Shown here: positions 7,557 through 15,730 of the stretch, piece by piece
How the letters are laid out: the number at the start of each line of letters is the position of its first letter
How positions within the stretch are numbered: the stretch's first letter is position 1
From: Aequorivita echinoideorum
Lineage (GTDB): Bacteria > Bacteroidota > Bacteroidia > Flavobacteriales > Flavobacteriaceae
Reading direction: 5' to 3'
DNA: 64,000 nt
Assembly: GCF_018476645.1 (NCBI RefSeq)
Contig: NZ_JAHCTB010000003.1
Span: forward strand, 310,001-374,000
The notes under the pieces: model-generated
Told to the model about the DNA's origin: nothing
Databases searched by the model: none
What the model saw: the letters and a program-made list of their open reading frames with translations, nothing else
Position numbers and translations under genes: made by a program

Positions 7557-9455
7557 TTGAGCACACCGCACGAAATCCTTTCAAAATTTTGGGGTTATGC
7601 TTCCTTCAAACCAATGCAGGAAGAAATTATAACTTCCATTTTAAAGGGAAAGGATACGGTGGCATTATTGCCCACGGGCGGTGGAAAATCATTATGCTTT
7701 CAAATTCCAGCGCTCTCACAGGAAGGAATTTGCATCGTTGTTTCGCCATTAGTTGCGTTGATGGAAGATCAAGTGAACAATCTTAAGGAGCGTGGTATAA
7801 AAGCGCTCAAGATTACTGGCGGAATTTCCTTTGATGAGTTGAATACTCTTTTGGGCAACGCCCTTTATGGAAATTATAAGTTTCTATACCTTTCTCCGGA
7901 AAGGCTTCAGCAGGAAATTGTACAGAATTACATTCGGCAAATGAATGTGAACTTGATCGCGGTTGATGAGGCGCACTGCATCTCACAATGGGGCAATGAT
8001 TTTCGTCCGGCTTACAAAAACATTACAATTTTAAGAGAGCTGAAACCCTTGGCGCCCATAATTGCACTTACGGCAACAGCAACGCCAGATGTTTTGGAAG
8101 ATACCATTTCAGAATTGAAAATGGAACTCCCTGAAATTTTCAAAAATTCATTTGTCCGCCGCAATATCTCGTATCAAGTTTTAAAGGAAGATGACAAACT
8201 TTATAGAATCCAGCAATTGCTGAAAAGTAATGTGGGCTCCGCGATTGTTTACGTTCGTAGTAGAAGTGGTTCCGTTGAAATGAGTGAGCATTTGAACAAA
8301 TTGGGTATTTCCTCCACTTTTTATCACGGTGGTATTTCAAACAAGGACAAAAATAAAAAACTTGAAGAATGGCGAACGGGCGCGGTTTCAACTATGGTGG
8401 CTACCAACGCTTTTGGGATGGGAATTGACCACCCTAACGTTCGCTTTGTCATCCACATTCAAATACCGGAAAGCTTGGAAAGTTATTTTCAGGAAGCTGG
8501 AAGGGCTGGCCGGGACGGAAATTTTGCCACAGCTATTTTAATTTACAATGAATACGATAAAATTTTAGTCGAAAAACAGTTTGTGGAATCTCTAGCTTCC
8601 CCAAATGACTTGAAAAAATTATATAAAAACTTGAATAATTTTTTTCAAGTGCCATACGGCGAAGGCGAATTTGTGGAGCACAGCTTCAGCTTTACGGAAT
8701 TTTGCAAAACCTATAATCTCAATTCGCTTTTGGCCTATAATGGATTGAACAGTCTCGACAGGTTGGGGATTATTCAACTTTCACAGGAATTCGGTAGAAA
8801 ATCAATTTTGCAATTCATAATTCCGTCGCAACGTTTGCTGGATTATTTTGAAAAAGATATGGCCGCTTCCGTTATCGGAAAGACTATTCTCCGGATTTAC
8901 GGTGGCATTTTTGAAACGCCAACTCCCGTAAATTTGGACCTTCTGGTATCGAAAACTGGGCAAAATCTCGATAAAATTGTCAATGTTCTAAAAAAAATGG
9001 AACAAGATGGCGTGCTGGAAATGTCTTTGCGCACCACAGATTCAAGCATTACTTTTTTGGTGCCGCGTGAGGACGAACGCACGATTAATGTGATCTCACG
9101 TGAGGTGGAACAGCTCAATCAAAAAAAGAGAATGCAAGTAAATGCAATGCTGAATTATGTTGAAAACTCCAAACTATGCAGAAGTATTCAATTGGTTTCG
9201 CATTTTGGTGAAGTAGATGCGGAAAAATGTAGAATTTGTTCCGTCTGTGCCAAAGAAAATTCAATTTTGACCAAAACCGAAGCGCGATTGATTTCAAAGG
9301 AAATTCTTCAACTTTTGGAGGAAAGAGAAATGTCATCACGTGAAATTTCAGAAAAACTTACCTTTAATGAAACAAAGATTATTAAGGTTATAAGACTTTT
9401 GGTCGATTTAAAAAAGATAAAATTGAACCTAAAAAATGAATATTATTTAAGGTAA
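7557..9455 (+). CDS. recQ: ATP-dependent DNA helicase RecQ-like
   Basis: 632 residues. SF2 helicase that unwinds DNA 3'-to-5' in recombination and fork repair. Motifs seen in order: PTGGGKSLCFQIPA (Walker A, about 40), DEAHCISQWGNDFRP (motif II, about 137), TATATP, and the second RecA lobe with ATNAFGMGIDHPNVRFVIH. A RecQ zinc site is indicated by Cys near 540 and CRICSVC near 558. The C-terminus ends in a short winged-helix-like region without a clear HRDC domain. It starts with TTG immediately after the upstream stop. A second RecQ elsewhere in the genome is common in this family, so paralogy is possible. Confidence 0.92.
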   Translation: MSTPHEILSKFWGYASFKPMQEEIITSILKGKDTVALLPTGGGKSLCFQIPALSQEGICIVVSPLVALMEDQVNNLKERGIKALKITGGISFDELNTLLGNALYGNYKFLYLSPERLQQEIVQNYIRQMNVNLIAVDEAHCISQWGNDFRPAYKNITILRELKPLAPIIALTATATPDVLEDTISELKMELPEIFKNSFVRRNISYQVLKEDDKLYRIQQLLKSNVGSAIVYVRSRSGSVEMSEHLNKLGISSTFYHGGISNKDKNKKLEEWRTGAVSTMVATNAFGMGIDHPNVRFVIHIQIPESLESYFQEAGRAGRDGNFATAILIYNEYDKILVEKQFVESLASPNDLKKLYKNLNNFFQVPYGEGEFVEHSFSFTEFCKTYNLNSLLAYNGLNSLDRLGIIQLSQEFGRKSILQFIIPSQRLLDYFEKDMAASVIGKTILRIYGGIFETPTPVNLDLLVSKTGQNLDKIVNVLKKMEQDGVLEMSLRTTDSSITFLVPREDERTINVISREVEQLNQKKRMQVNAMLNYVENSKLCRSIQLVSHFGEVDAEKCRICSVCAKENSILTKTEARLISKEILQLLEEREMSSREISEKLTFNETKIIKVIRLLVDLKKIKLNLKNEYYLR

Positions 9456-9474
9456 TAATTCTTAAAAAAAACAA

Positions 9475-10425
9475 ATGTCAAAAGATTTACGGATAGTATT
9501 TATGGGCACGCCAGAATTTGCGGTAGGCGTTTTAAAGGAACTGGTTGCGGCGGAGAAAAATATTGTAGGCGTTGTTACGGCACCGGACAAACCTGCTGGC
9601 CGCGGCAGGCAAATTTCCACATCTGCGGTGAAAGATTTTGCAATGGAGAAAAACCTCAACATTTTGCAGCCTACCAATTTAAAGGATGAAAGTTTTCTGG
9701 CAGAATTAAAAAAACTGAATGCCAACCTCCAAATTGTTGTAGCATTTAGAATGCTGCCCAAAATAGTTTGGCAAATGCCAGAATTGGGGACTTTTAACCT
9801 TCACGCCTCCCTCCTACCGCAATATCGCGGTGCGGCACCCATAAATTGGGCAATTATAAACGGTGAAAAGAAAACAGGCGTCACTACTTTTTTTATCGAT
9901 GAAAAAATTGATACCGGCGACATCATTCTAAATAAGGAAGTAGGAATTGAAAAAAAAGAAACAGCCGGAACGCTTTACAAAAAACTCATGGATACCGGGA
10001 GCCAGCTTGTTTTGGAAACTGTTTCACAAATTGAAAATGGTACGGTAAAAACTATAACCCAACCCAAAAGGGATATTTTAAAGGACGCCCCGAAATTAAC
10101 GCCAGAAAACACCAAAATCAATTGGCAAAAAGCTGGGGATGAAATCGATTCTTTTATTAGAGGACTTGCGCCGTATCCCGTGGCGTGGTCGTTTCTCATT
10201 AATAATAATGAAAAAGTAAAGGTGAAAATTTATGCCGCAACTTTTTTAAAAGAAACTCATAATATGAATAATGGGCAAATTTTAAGTTCAAAAAAAGAAC
10301 TCAAAATTGCGGTGAATGATGGTTTTGTTTCAATTACTGAAATGCAACTTCCCGGAAAGCGAAAAATGGACATTGCTTCGCTATTGAACGGATATTCGTT
10401 TGAAGCCAATTCTAAACTTTTGTAA
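9475..10425 (+). CDS. fmt: Methionyl-tRNA formyltransferase
   Basis: 316 residues, full length. Formylates initiator Met-tRNA using 10-formyl-tetrahydrofolate. The N-terminal Rossmann domain has FMGTPEFAVG, the conserved HASLLPQYRGAAPINWAI lies at about 110-127 with the catalytic Asn/His/Asp region (DTGDII follows), and the C-terminal OB-fold tRNA-binding domain starts near 205. It follows recQ by 19 bases in the same direction. Start ATG at 9475 fits the family. Confidence 0.96.
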   Translation: MSKDLRIVFMGTPEFAVGVLKELVAAEKNIVGVVTAPDKPAGRGRQISTSAVKDFAMEKNLNILQPTNLKDESFLAELKKLNANLQIVVAFRMLPKIVWQMPELGTFNLHASLLPQYRGAAPINWAIINGEKKTGVTTFFIDEKIDTGDIILNKEVGIEKKETAGTLYKKLMDTGSQLVLETVSQIENGTVKTITQPKRDILKDAPKLTPENTKINWQKAGDEIDSFIRGLAPYPVAWSFLINNNEKVKVKIYAATFLKETHNMNNGQILSSKKELKIAVNDGFVSITEMQLPGKRKMDIASLLNGYSFEANSKLL

Positions 10426-10528
10426 AGCCTTGCCATTGCTGCTATTGTAAAAAATGAGTAAAAAAGCTCGTGTTTATTAACAAACCGCCAAAGTTATCAA
10501 CAAAAAAAGCGATTTAGCGCGTGGTTAC

Positions 10529-10558
10529 TTGCCTGAACCGATAATCCTGTTAAATTTG
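10529..10558 (+). promoter_or_regulatory. Promoter of the HU gene
   Basis: TTG at 10529-10531, 19 bases, then TAAATTTG at 10551-10558: a full match to the Bacteroidota consensus TTG-N19-TAnnTTTG. It predicts a leader of about 40 bases before the ATG at 10606, and independent expression of HU from the upstream fmt unit. Confidence 0.72.
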
Positions 10559-10605
10559 TAGGGCAATTAATAGAAGTTTAACCAACAATTTAATTTAAAA
10601 AAATT

Positions 10606-10878
10606 ATGAACAAATCAGATTTAATCGATGCAATGGCAGAAGATGCTGGTATCACAAAAGCATCTGCGAAAAAAGCATTGGAATCTTTCTTAGGAAATGT
10701 AGAAAAATCCCTAAAAAAAGGTGACAGAGTATCTCTTGTAGGTTTTGGATCTTGGTCAGTTTCAAAAAGAGCTGCTAGAGAAGGAAGAAATCCACAAACT
10801 GGAAAAACAATTAAAATTGCTGCAAAGAAAGTAGTGAAATTTAAGGCTGGTTCAGATTTACAAAACAGCGTAAACTAA
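10606..10878 (+). CDS. HU-family DNA-binding protein
   Basis: 90 residues, the standard size. Nucleoid protein that bends DNA as a dimer. MNKSDLIDAMAEDAGITKASA at the start and the beta-arm region GRNPQTGKTIKIAAKKVVKF near residues 60-79 are diagnostic, including the intercalating Pro. It has its own consensus promoter and a terminator 27 bases after the stop, so it is a single-gene unit, as expected for an abundant protein. Confidence 0.96.
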   Translation: MNKSDLIDAMAEDAGITKASAKKALESFLGNVEKSLKKGDRVSLVGFGSWSVSKRAAREGRNPQTGKTIKIAAKKVVKFKAGSDLQNSVN

Positions 10879-10904
10879 TTGTAAATCATATTTTACAAAT
10901 TCAG

Positions 10905-10940
10905 AATCCTTCTGGCTCAAGTAGTTAGAAGGATTTTTTA
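10905..10940 (+). terminator. Intrinsic terminator of the HU gene
   Basis: AATCCTTCT at 10905-10913 pairs with AGAAGGATT at 10927-10935, followed by a run of T. It lies 27 bases downstream of the HU stop. Confidence 0.8.
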
Positions 10941-11060
10941 TTTTATTAGAAGTAAATTATAATATTCCATTTTATCATTTGCGTCAAAACGAACTTCAAA
11001 TACGTTAAATCTTGCTTTTTTAGAAATTAATACTTAGATTTAAAAGACCAAAACACGCGT

Positions 11061-11621
11061 ATGACTACCCTTAAGCCAGCCAAAGGATTATTGCTAGTTG
11101 CCGAGCCTTCAATAATTGGGGATGTATCCTTCAATAGATCTGTAGTTTTAATCGCAGAATACAACGAAGCTGGCTCTGTAGGTTTTATCCTGAATAAGCC
11201 TCTTGACTATAAATTAAAAGATTTTGTGCCAGAGGTTTCCTCAAATTTGCCTGTATATAATGGAGGTCCAGTAGAACAGGATAATCTCTACTTCATCCAC
11301 CGAATCCCAGAAATGATTCCGGAAAGTATTGAAATTTCCAATGGAATTTATTGGGGTGGCGATTTTAATGCCATACTCCATTTATTAAAGGACGATCAAA
11401 TAAAAAAAGACCAGATTCGATTTTTCTTGGGATACTCCGGTTGGGGAATTGATCAATTGGAAAAGGAACTTGAAGTGAACAGTTGGGTTGTAGCACCAAA
11501 TAATTATGATAATTTAATCGTGGGAAAATCAAACAGCAATTTCTGGAAAGAAAAAATGATTGAATTTGGAGGTGATTATCTGTTGTGGTCCAATGCTCCC
11601 GAAAACCCGGCCTTTAATTAG
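11061..11621 (+). CDS. YqgE/AlgH family protein
   Basis: 186 residues, full length for the family. PAKGLLLVAEPSIIGDVSFNRSVVLI at the N-terminus (in two parts), GFILNKPL, GGPV and FLGYSGWG are the conserved segments of YqgE/AlgH (DUF179). The biochemical function of the family is unknown. The stop overlaps the stop of the facing aminotransferase gene by 4 bases. Confidence 0.93.
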   Translation: MTTLKPAKGLLLVAEPSIIGDVSFNRSVVLIAEYNEAGSVGFILNKPLDYKLKDFVPEVSSNLPVYNGGPVEQDNLYFIHRIPEMIPESIEISNGIYWGGDFNAILHLLKDDQIKKDQIRFFLGYSGWGIDQLEKELEVNSWVVAPNNYDNLIVGKSNSNFWKEKMIEFGGDYLLWSNAPENPAFN

Positions 11622-12460
11622 TCTAACCGAGCCTTTGCATTCAATCTTGAAATCAAATTTTTAGCCACGGTTGTGGAAAATTCCTTTTTTCTGAATTTCG
11701 TTATGGGCCTAATCCCCACAATCACATTCGTTATAAAAATTTCATCTGCTTTTTGAAGCTCGAACGGCGAAATGGATGCTTCTTCAAAAGTATATTCGGA
11801 AAAATTTTTCAACAACGAAATTATTTGTTTCCGCATTATTCCGTTTAAGCAACCATCGGATAATGGCGGAGTTTTTATTTGATTTTCTTTAACCAAAAAA
11901 ATATTTCCGTTTAACGCTTCCACGATTTGTTTGTCTTCATTGATAAGCAAACAATTATCATACTCATTCTCCGAAGCGTAGATACTTCCCAATATATTTA
12001 CAATTTTACCTGTGGTTTTAATTGTTGAAAGCAGACCGGAATTTATGTAATGGTCCTTGAAAAGTTCCACTTCGTATTCGTTTTCTTCCAATGTATAAAA
12101 TGGAATTTTGAGTGTCTCGAAGGATATGGCGTATTCAACATTATTTGTAGCTGGTCTATATTTTCCGCCCGTTTTTCGCCAAACAAGCATTTTAACACGA
12201 AAGGTCTTCGTATCAGATTTTTCGCTTTCAAGTGTTTTAAAAATTTCATTCTGCAAAAACTCCATAGTAAAGTTCATAGGGATTTCCATTCTTAGAATCC
12301 GCATGGAGGCCATTAAACGGAAATAGTGATCTTCCCAAAAAAAAATCTTTCCGCCAGAGACTTTCATGGTTTCAAAAACCGCATCTCCATAATTGAGGCC
12401 TCGATTGTGAAGTTCAATTTGCTTTTCTTCTAAAAGTAATGTGCCGTTAAAATTTATCAT
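11618..12460 (-). CDS. Class IV aminotransferase (BCAT/ADC-lyase fold)
   Basis: 280 residues with the PLP fold-type IV pattern: NRGLNYGDAVFETMKV near residues 19-34, a Lys in TIKTTGKIVNILGS as the likely Schiff base, the phosphate-side segment EALNGNIFLVKENQIKTPPL, and SDGCLNGIMRKQI. The family covers branched-chain aminotransferase, D-amino-acid transaminase and 4-amino-4-deoxychorismate lyase; the length and motifs suit a PabC-like or uncharacterised member, and the substrate cannot be fixed. The start codon lies directly against the T-run of a hairpin terminator from the upstream START-like gene. Confidence 0.85.
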   Translation of the reverse strand: MINFNGTLLLEEKQIELHNRGLNYGDAVFETMKVSGGKIFFWEDHYFRLMASMRILRMEIPMNFTMEFLQNEIFKTLESEKSDTKTFRVKMLVWRKTGGKYRPATNNVEYAISFETLKIPFYTLEENEYEVELFKDHYINSGLLSTIKTTGKIVNILGSIYASENEYDNCLLINEDKQIVEALNGNIFLVKENQIKTPPLSDGCLNGIMRKQIISLLKNFSEYTFEEASISPFELQKADEIFITNVIVGIRPITKFRKKEFSTTVAKNLISRLNAKARLD

Positions 12461-12461
12461 G

Positions 12462-12490
12462 AAAAAAACCGTCCTGATTTTTCAAGACGG
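12462..12490 (-). terminator. Hairpin terminator abutting the next start codon
   Basis: Read leftward, CCGTC (12490-12486) pairs with GACGG (12473-12469) across a short loop, then seven T fall at 12468-12462, and the aminotransferase ATG begins one base later at 12460. It should end the START-like transcript, yet leaves no room for a leader before the next gene. Confidence 0.65.
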
Positions 12491-12511
12491 TGGAAAGATA
12501 GTTTTGCATTT

Positions 12512-12898
12512 TTAGGCAGAACCCAGTATTTGTTTAAGGTTTGAAACCAAATTATCCCAAAGCATTTTGCCTTCCTCGATTTCATCTTCTTCGGCATAGT
12601 CTGTAATCATCAAAGATACATCCTTTGTGATTTCGTCAACTTGTATCCGCAGTTCAAAATAAAAGTCGCTTCCCTCATCCTCAACCCATCTAAATTTGAT
12701 ACGCTCAGGACTTTTTTTGCTAAGCAGCTTTGCTTTTTCCTCACTTCCGGACCAAATAAAGGTGTAAAACTCGCCGCGGGAATTTACATTGTCCGCGTAC
12801 CATTCTGAAAGCCCAGATGGTGTAGAAATATATTGATATAGTAATGAAGGGGATACCTGAATGGGAAACTCCATTTCATATTTTATCTTGTCTTCCAT
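12512..12898 (-). CDS. START-like domain-containing protein
   Basis: 128 residues, one complete small SRPBCC/START-like domain. The family segments are FPIQVSPSLLYQYISTPSGL, LSEWYADNVNSRGEFYTFIW and the C-terminal LWDNLVSNLKQILG. This subfamily is widespread in Bacteroidota, often beside a class IV aminotransferase as here, and has no known ligand. A TATATTTG element lies upstream on the same strand (12953-12946). Confidence 0.82.
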   Translation of the reverse strand: MEDKIKYEMEFPIQVSPSLLYQYISTPSGLSEWYADNVNSRGEFYTFIWSGSEEKAKLLSKKSPERIKFRWVEDEGSDFYFELRIQVDEITKDVSLMITDYAEEDEIEEGKMLWDNLVSNLKQILGSA

Positions 12899-12945
12899 AG
12901 TTGTCTGTTAGTTATCGCCCAATATATAGATATTAATTTTAACCT

Positions 12946-12953
12946 CAAATATA
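12946..12953 (-). promoter_or_regulatory. Candidate -7 element of the START-like gene
   Basis: Reads TATATTTG on the minus strand, a full match to TAnnTTTG, about 48 bases before the start codon. No TTG was found at the expected spacing, so the call is tentative. Confidence 0.35.
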
Positions 12954-13027
12954 AGTTTGAAAAAAAAATCGCATTTTTCGACTTAGTTTAAAATGAAAAT
13001 ATTTTTGACTAAAAAGCCATACATTAT

Positions 13028-13057
13028 TTGCCGCAGATGAATTTGTTTCTATCTTTG
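13028..13057 (+). promoter_or_regulatory. Promoter of tRNA-Met
   Basis: TTG at 13028-13030, exactly 19 bases, then TATCTTTG at 13050-13057, a perfect consensus match. The tRNA begins 16 bases later. Confidence 0.78.
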
Positions 13058-13072
13058 CAAACTCAAAAATAC

Positions 13073-13146
13073 GGCGAGGTAGCTCAGCTGGTTAGAGCGT
13101 CGGATTCATAACCCGGAGGTCGCGAGTTCAAGTCTCGCTCTCGCTA
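13073..13146 (+). tRNA. tRNA-Met (CAT)
   Basis: A 74-base cloverleaf: acceptor GGCGAGG/TCTCGCT with G-U pairs at both ends, D arm GCTC/GAGC, anticodon CAT at 13107-13109, T arm GCGAG-TTCAAGT-CTCGC, discriminator A at 13146. The CCA end is not encoded. The paired first base (rather than a C1-A72 mismatch) argues for elongator Met rather than initiator; a lysidine-modified tRNA-Ile cannot be fully excluded from sequence. Confidence 0.93.
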
Positions 13147-13150
13147 CAAA

Positions 13151-13178
13151 AACCTAGTGGAATTCACTGGGTTTTTTT
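13151..13178 (+). terminator. Terminator after tRNA-Met
   Basis: AACCTAGTG at 13151-13159 pairs with CACTGGGTT at 13165-13173 (one G-T pair), followed by T to 13178. It lies 4 bases after the tRNA. Confidence 0.82.
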
Positions 13179-13321
13179 ATTTCCGATTTTTCATCCTTTC
13201 AACATTTGGTTACAGGTCATCAAAAATATCGTTTGTTGCAATGTTGGAACTTTGATGAATATTCTTACATTTGTTCAAAACAAGTTGATAAGTTATTTCG
13301 CACTGCTCTAGTGGTGAGGGC

Positions 13322-13353
13322 TTTAAGAGTTATCTTTATTTCGAACTCTTAAA
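13322..13353. promoter_or_regulatory. Perfect 10-bp inverted repeat over a promoter-like element
   Basis: TTTAAGAGTT at 13322-13331 and AACTCTTAAA at 13344-13353 are perfect complements with a 12-base spacer. The spacer starts the promoter-like TATCTTTA (13331-13338). The repeat ends 11 bases before the ATG of the small lipoprotein gene. It could be an operator or an mRNA hairpin at the 5' end of the transcript. Confidence 0.5.
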
Positions 13354-13364
13354 CCCACATTATT

Positions 13365-13520
13365 ATGAAAAATTATTTTATCGCATTCGTAATGCTAGCA
13401 GGCGTAGCTATGAGCTGCACACCAGAAAATCAAATTAGTGATGAACAAGCAATCGACAAAGTCAAAATCTGCCCCCCAGGCGACCGCAACTGTAACGGGA
13501 TCCTGGATTCTGAAGAATAA
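13365..13520 (+). CDS. 51-residue lipoprotein with EF-hand-like loop
   Basis: The ORF from ATG 13365 to TAA 13518-13520 encodes a lipoprotein signal peptide (MKNYFIAFVMLAGVAMSC, lipid-accepting Cys18) and a short mature part of 34 residues ending CPPGDRNCNGILDSEE. The last segment (DRNCNGILDSEE) resembles a calcium-binding EF-hand or dockerin loop with Asp/Asn ligands and a final Glu. Its first 25 bases downstream of codon 24 overlap the frame of the next membrane protein. Similar mini-lipoproteins occur in Flavobacteriaceae, function unknown. The lipobox and loop make it a convincing gene. Confidence 0.72.
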   Translation: MKNYFIAFVMLAGVAMSCTPENQISDEQAIDKVKICPPGDRNCNGILDSEE

Positions 13521-14043
13521 AACTAAAATTAGTTTCTATATTACATTTTTGGCAGTCGTGGCTATTTTATCGCCATTCTTACATATTTTTTATCTGCTAA
13601 ATGACAATGAGGGCATATTTGGCTTTGCTTATATGTCCTCATTTATGTATACCTTAGCACTCCCACTAATGGCTATTTCCTCAGGACTTCTCTTAAAATT
13701 TGTCAGTAGTAAAATTTTTGAATTTAAGTCACTTTTTAATTTTATAGGAAACTCTTTCCTTTTTGTGGGTATATTTTTTATGATATATACTTTTATGCCG
13801 ATGAGTGATTTTTCTAAAGAAGTATATTTCGGCTCCTTATTAGTCCTTTCTTTCATAATCACTTTCATTTTCCATTATGCTCAAAAAGCCGTTCTAAGAA
13901 CCGAACAACGCCTAAAAAATATTATATCTAAACTTTTTGATTTTATTATTCTTGAAACTCCCCGTAAACACGTTGCTGAGGAAAAGCAGATTGATTATGT
14001 GATTTCTTACGAGAAAATCATTAACGATATAAGCGAAGAATGA
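13441..14043 (+). CDS. Four-helix membrane protein, unrecognised family
   Basis: From ATG 13441 the frame gives 200 residues with about four transmembrane helices (for example FYITFLAVVAILSPFLHIFY, SFLFVGIFFMIYTF and LLVLSFIITFIF) and a charged C-terminal tail of about 45 residues. The first 25 residues are read from the lipoprotein gene in another frame and look like non-native sequence, so the real start is uncertain: it may be a rarer codon near 13507-13516, around the lipoprotein stop. The stop overlaps the ATG of the next ORF as ATGA. No family is recognised. Confidence 0.6.
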   Translation: MNKQSTKSKSAPQATATVTGSWILKNKTKISFYITFLAVVAILSPFLHIFYLLNDNEGIFGFAYMSSFMYTLALPLMAISSGLLLKFVSSKIFEFKSLFNFIGNSFLFVGIFFMIYTFMPMSDFSKEVYFGSLLVLSFIITFIFHYAQKAVLRTEQRLKNIISKLFDFIILETPRKHVAEEKQIDYVISYEKIINDISEE

Positions 14044-14204
14044 ACGCGACCTTAAAAAATCTCAGAAAATTGTATACGCTTGGTATGCTTTCTGAGGCCG
14101 CAAAAAAGCACGCGGAACGCTGCATAAAGGAAAGATATGCTCGCTTTAAAGAACAACCTACTCCTGAAAAATTTGACTTTGTTACAATGGATTATATAAA
14201 TTAA
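14040..14204 (+). CDS. 54-residue basic helical protein
   Basis: ATG 14040 to TAA 14202-14204, overlapping the upstream stop by 4 bases (ATGA), a classic sign of translational coupling. The product starts MNATLKNLRKLYTLGMLSEA, continues with a basic helix (KKHAERCIKERYARFKEQ) and ends FDFVTMDYIN. It is predicted to be soluble and cytosolic. No family is recognised; the coupling is the main evidence that it is real. Confidence 0.55.
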   Translation: MNATLKNLRKLYTLGMLSEAAKKHAERCIKERYARFKEQPTPEKFDFVTMDYIN

Positions 14205-14215
14205 TACTAATCTCT

Positions 14216-15583
14216 TTATTTTATAGCAGTTTTGAGTTCATCAAAATTTAAAGAGAATTGTTCACCAGTTTTCATGTTTTTTAAAGTATATGCTTTTTCA
14301 TTCATTTCCTTTTCTCCCGCCAAGACTACAAAAGCAATATTTCGTTTATCGGCATAACCCATTTGTTTGCCCATTTTTGCTTCATCAGGATACAACTCTG
14401 CGGCAATCTGGCTCTTACGTAATTTTGAAATTGCTTCCATTGCATATAGCGATTCCTTTTCGCCAAAATTGATAAAAAGAATTTTGGTGTTTGCCGAAAC
14501 GGTTTCCGGAAACAAGTTTAGTTGCTCCAGTACGAGATAAATTCTATCTAGGCCAAAGGAAATTCCTACTCCACTAACATTCTTAAGTCCAAAAATCCCT
14601 GTAAGATCATCATACCTACCGCCGCCGCCTATGCTTCCCATAGCCACACCATCTGGCGCTACAACCTCAAAAATCGCACCCGTGTAATAATTTAAGCCGC
14701 GAGCCAGGGTGACATCAATTTCCAGATTGGCCGTTTGTAACCCAAGCTTCGAAATAGTTTCGGTAATAAATCGAATTTCATTTATTCCCATAATACCTAC
14801 TTCGGAAGTACTGAGCATCTTTTCCAGATTATTCAACTTTTCTTCAGAAGTACCTTTAAATGAAAATAAAGGCTGTAACTTTTCAAGTGCATTTTCAGAA
14901 ATTCCTTTTTCTCGCATTTCCTTTTTGACACCTTCTTCACCTATTTTATCGAGCTTATCCAGTGCTACAGTAAAATCTATCAATTGTTCTTCGGCTCCCA
15001 TGACTTCGGCAATTCCACTTAAAATCTTCCGATTATTTATTTTGATGGTAACGCCTTTTAAATTCAGCTTGTTAAAAACATCGTCATACAATTGAACGAA
15101 TTCCACTTCCTGCCATAGCGATGTAGAGCCAACAACATCCGCGTCACATTGAAAAAATTCACGAAAACGCCCTTTTTGGGGTCTATCTGCACGCCAAACC
15201 GGTTGTATTTGATAACGTTTGAAAGGAAATGTAATTTCATTTTGGTGCTGTACCACGTAGCGCGCAAATGGTACTGTTAAATCATAACGCAGCGCCTTTT
15301 CTGAAATATGTGAAGTAATTTTATTGCTATCTTTTTCAGTATAAATTTCAGTATCCACTTTGGAAAGAAAATCCCCGCTGTTCAAAATTTTAAAAATCAA
15401 ACGGTCGCCCTCATCGCCATATTTTCCCATCAGAGTTTCGCTATTTTCAAAAGATGGTGTTTCAATAGGTTGAAAACCGTAAAGTGAGAATGCCTGCTTT
15501 ATGATGTTCATTATGTAATTACGGCGCGTAACCTCTTCCGGTCCAAAATCTCGTGTTCCCTTGGGGATGGATGGCTTTTTCAA
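14216..15583 (-). CDS. hisS: Histidyl-tRNA synthetase
   Basis: 455 residues from a TTG at 15583 (start [17 protein letters not shown]). Class II synthetase that charges tRNA-His; the matching tRNA is at 38.3 kb. Motif 2 is [13 protein letters not shown], the His-specific loop is [15 protein letters not shown], and motif 3 is [17 protein letters not shown]-terminal anticodon-binding domain covers the last 95 residues. The open frame extends upstream to 15676, but the extra residues are not family-like and a TATCTTTG promoter element at 15619-15612 lies inside that extension, so the TTG is the better start. Confidence 0.94.
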   Translation of the reverse strand: MKKPSIPKGTRDFGPEEVTRRNYIMNIIKQAFSLYGFQPIETPSFENSETLMGKYGDEGDRLIFKILNSGDFLSKVDTEIYTEKDSNKITSHISEKALRYDLTVPFARYVVQHQNEITFPFKRYQIQPVWRADRPQKGRFREFFQCDADVVGSTSLWQEVEFVQLYDDVFNKLNLKGVTIKINNRKILSGIAEVMGAEEQLIDFTVALDKLDKIGEEGVKKEMREKGISENALEKLQPLFSFKGTSEEKLNNLEKMLSTSEVGIMGINEIRFITETISKLGLQTANLEIDVTLARGLNYYTGAIFEVVAPDGVAMGSIGGGGRYDDLTGIFGLKNVSGVGISFGLDRIYLVLEQLNLFPETVSANTKILFINFGEKESLYAMEAISKLRKSQIAAELYPDEAKMGKQMGYADKRNIAFVVLAGEKEMNEKAYTLKNMKTGEQFSLNFDELKTAIK

Positions 15584-15611
15584 AATAAAATCAATATTAA
15601 AATGTAAGGGG

Positions 15612-15619
15612 CAAAGATA
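15612..15619 (-). promoter_or_regulatory. Candidate -7 element of hisS
   Basis: TATCTTTG on the minus strand, full match to TAnnTTTG, 28 bases before the chosen TTG start. No TTG at the -33 position was found. It rules out translation from the longer upstream frame if used. Confidence 0.45.
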
Positions 15620-15730
15620 GTTTAATTTTAAAGGTTGCCTCGATTCTTTTATAGTTGAAGAAATACAAATTTTCAAATAATGGTAACTTTATCGTCTATT
15701 TAAAGTCTAACCAGTAACTAAACACAACTT

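Noticed and set aside
10460-10510. TTATTAACA and TTATCAACA near each other, resembling DnaA boxes of an origin
   Set aside because: Only two loose matches, no cluster, no dnaA or dnaN nearby; AT-rich DNA gives such hits by chance.
15584-15676. Extended N-terminus of the histidyl-tRNA synthetase frame
   Set aside because: Not family-like and contains the likely promoter box; the TTG start gives the standard N-terminus.
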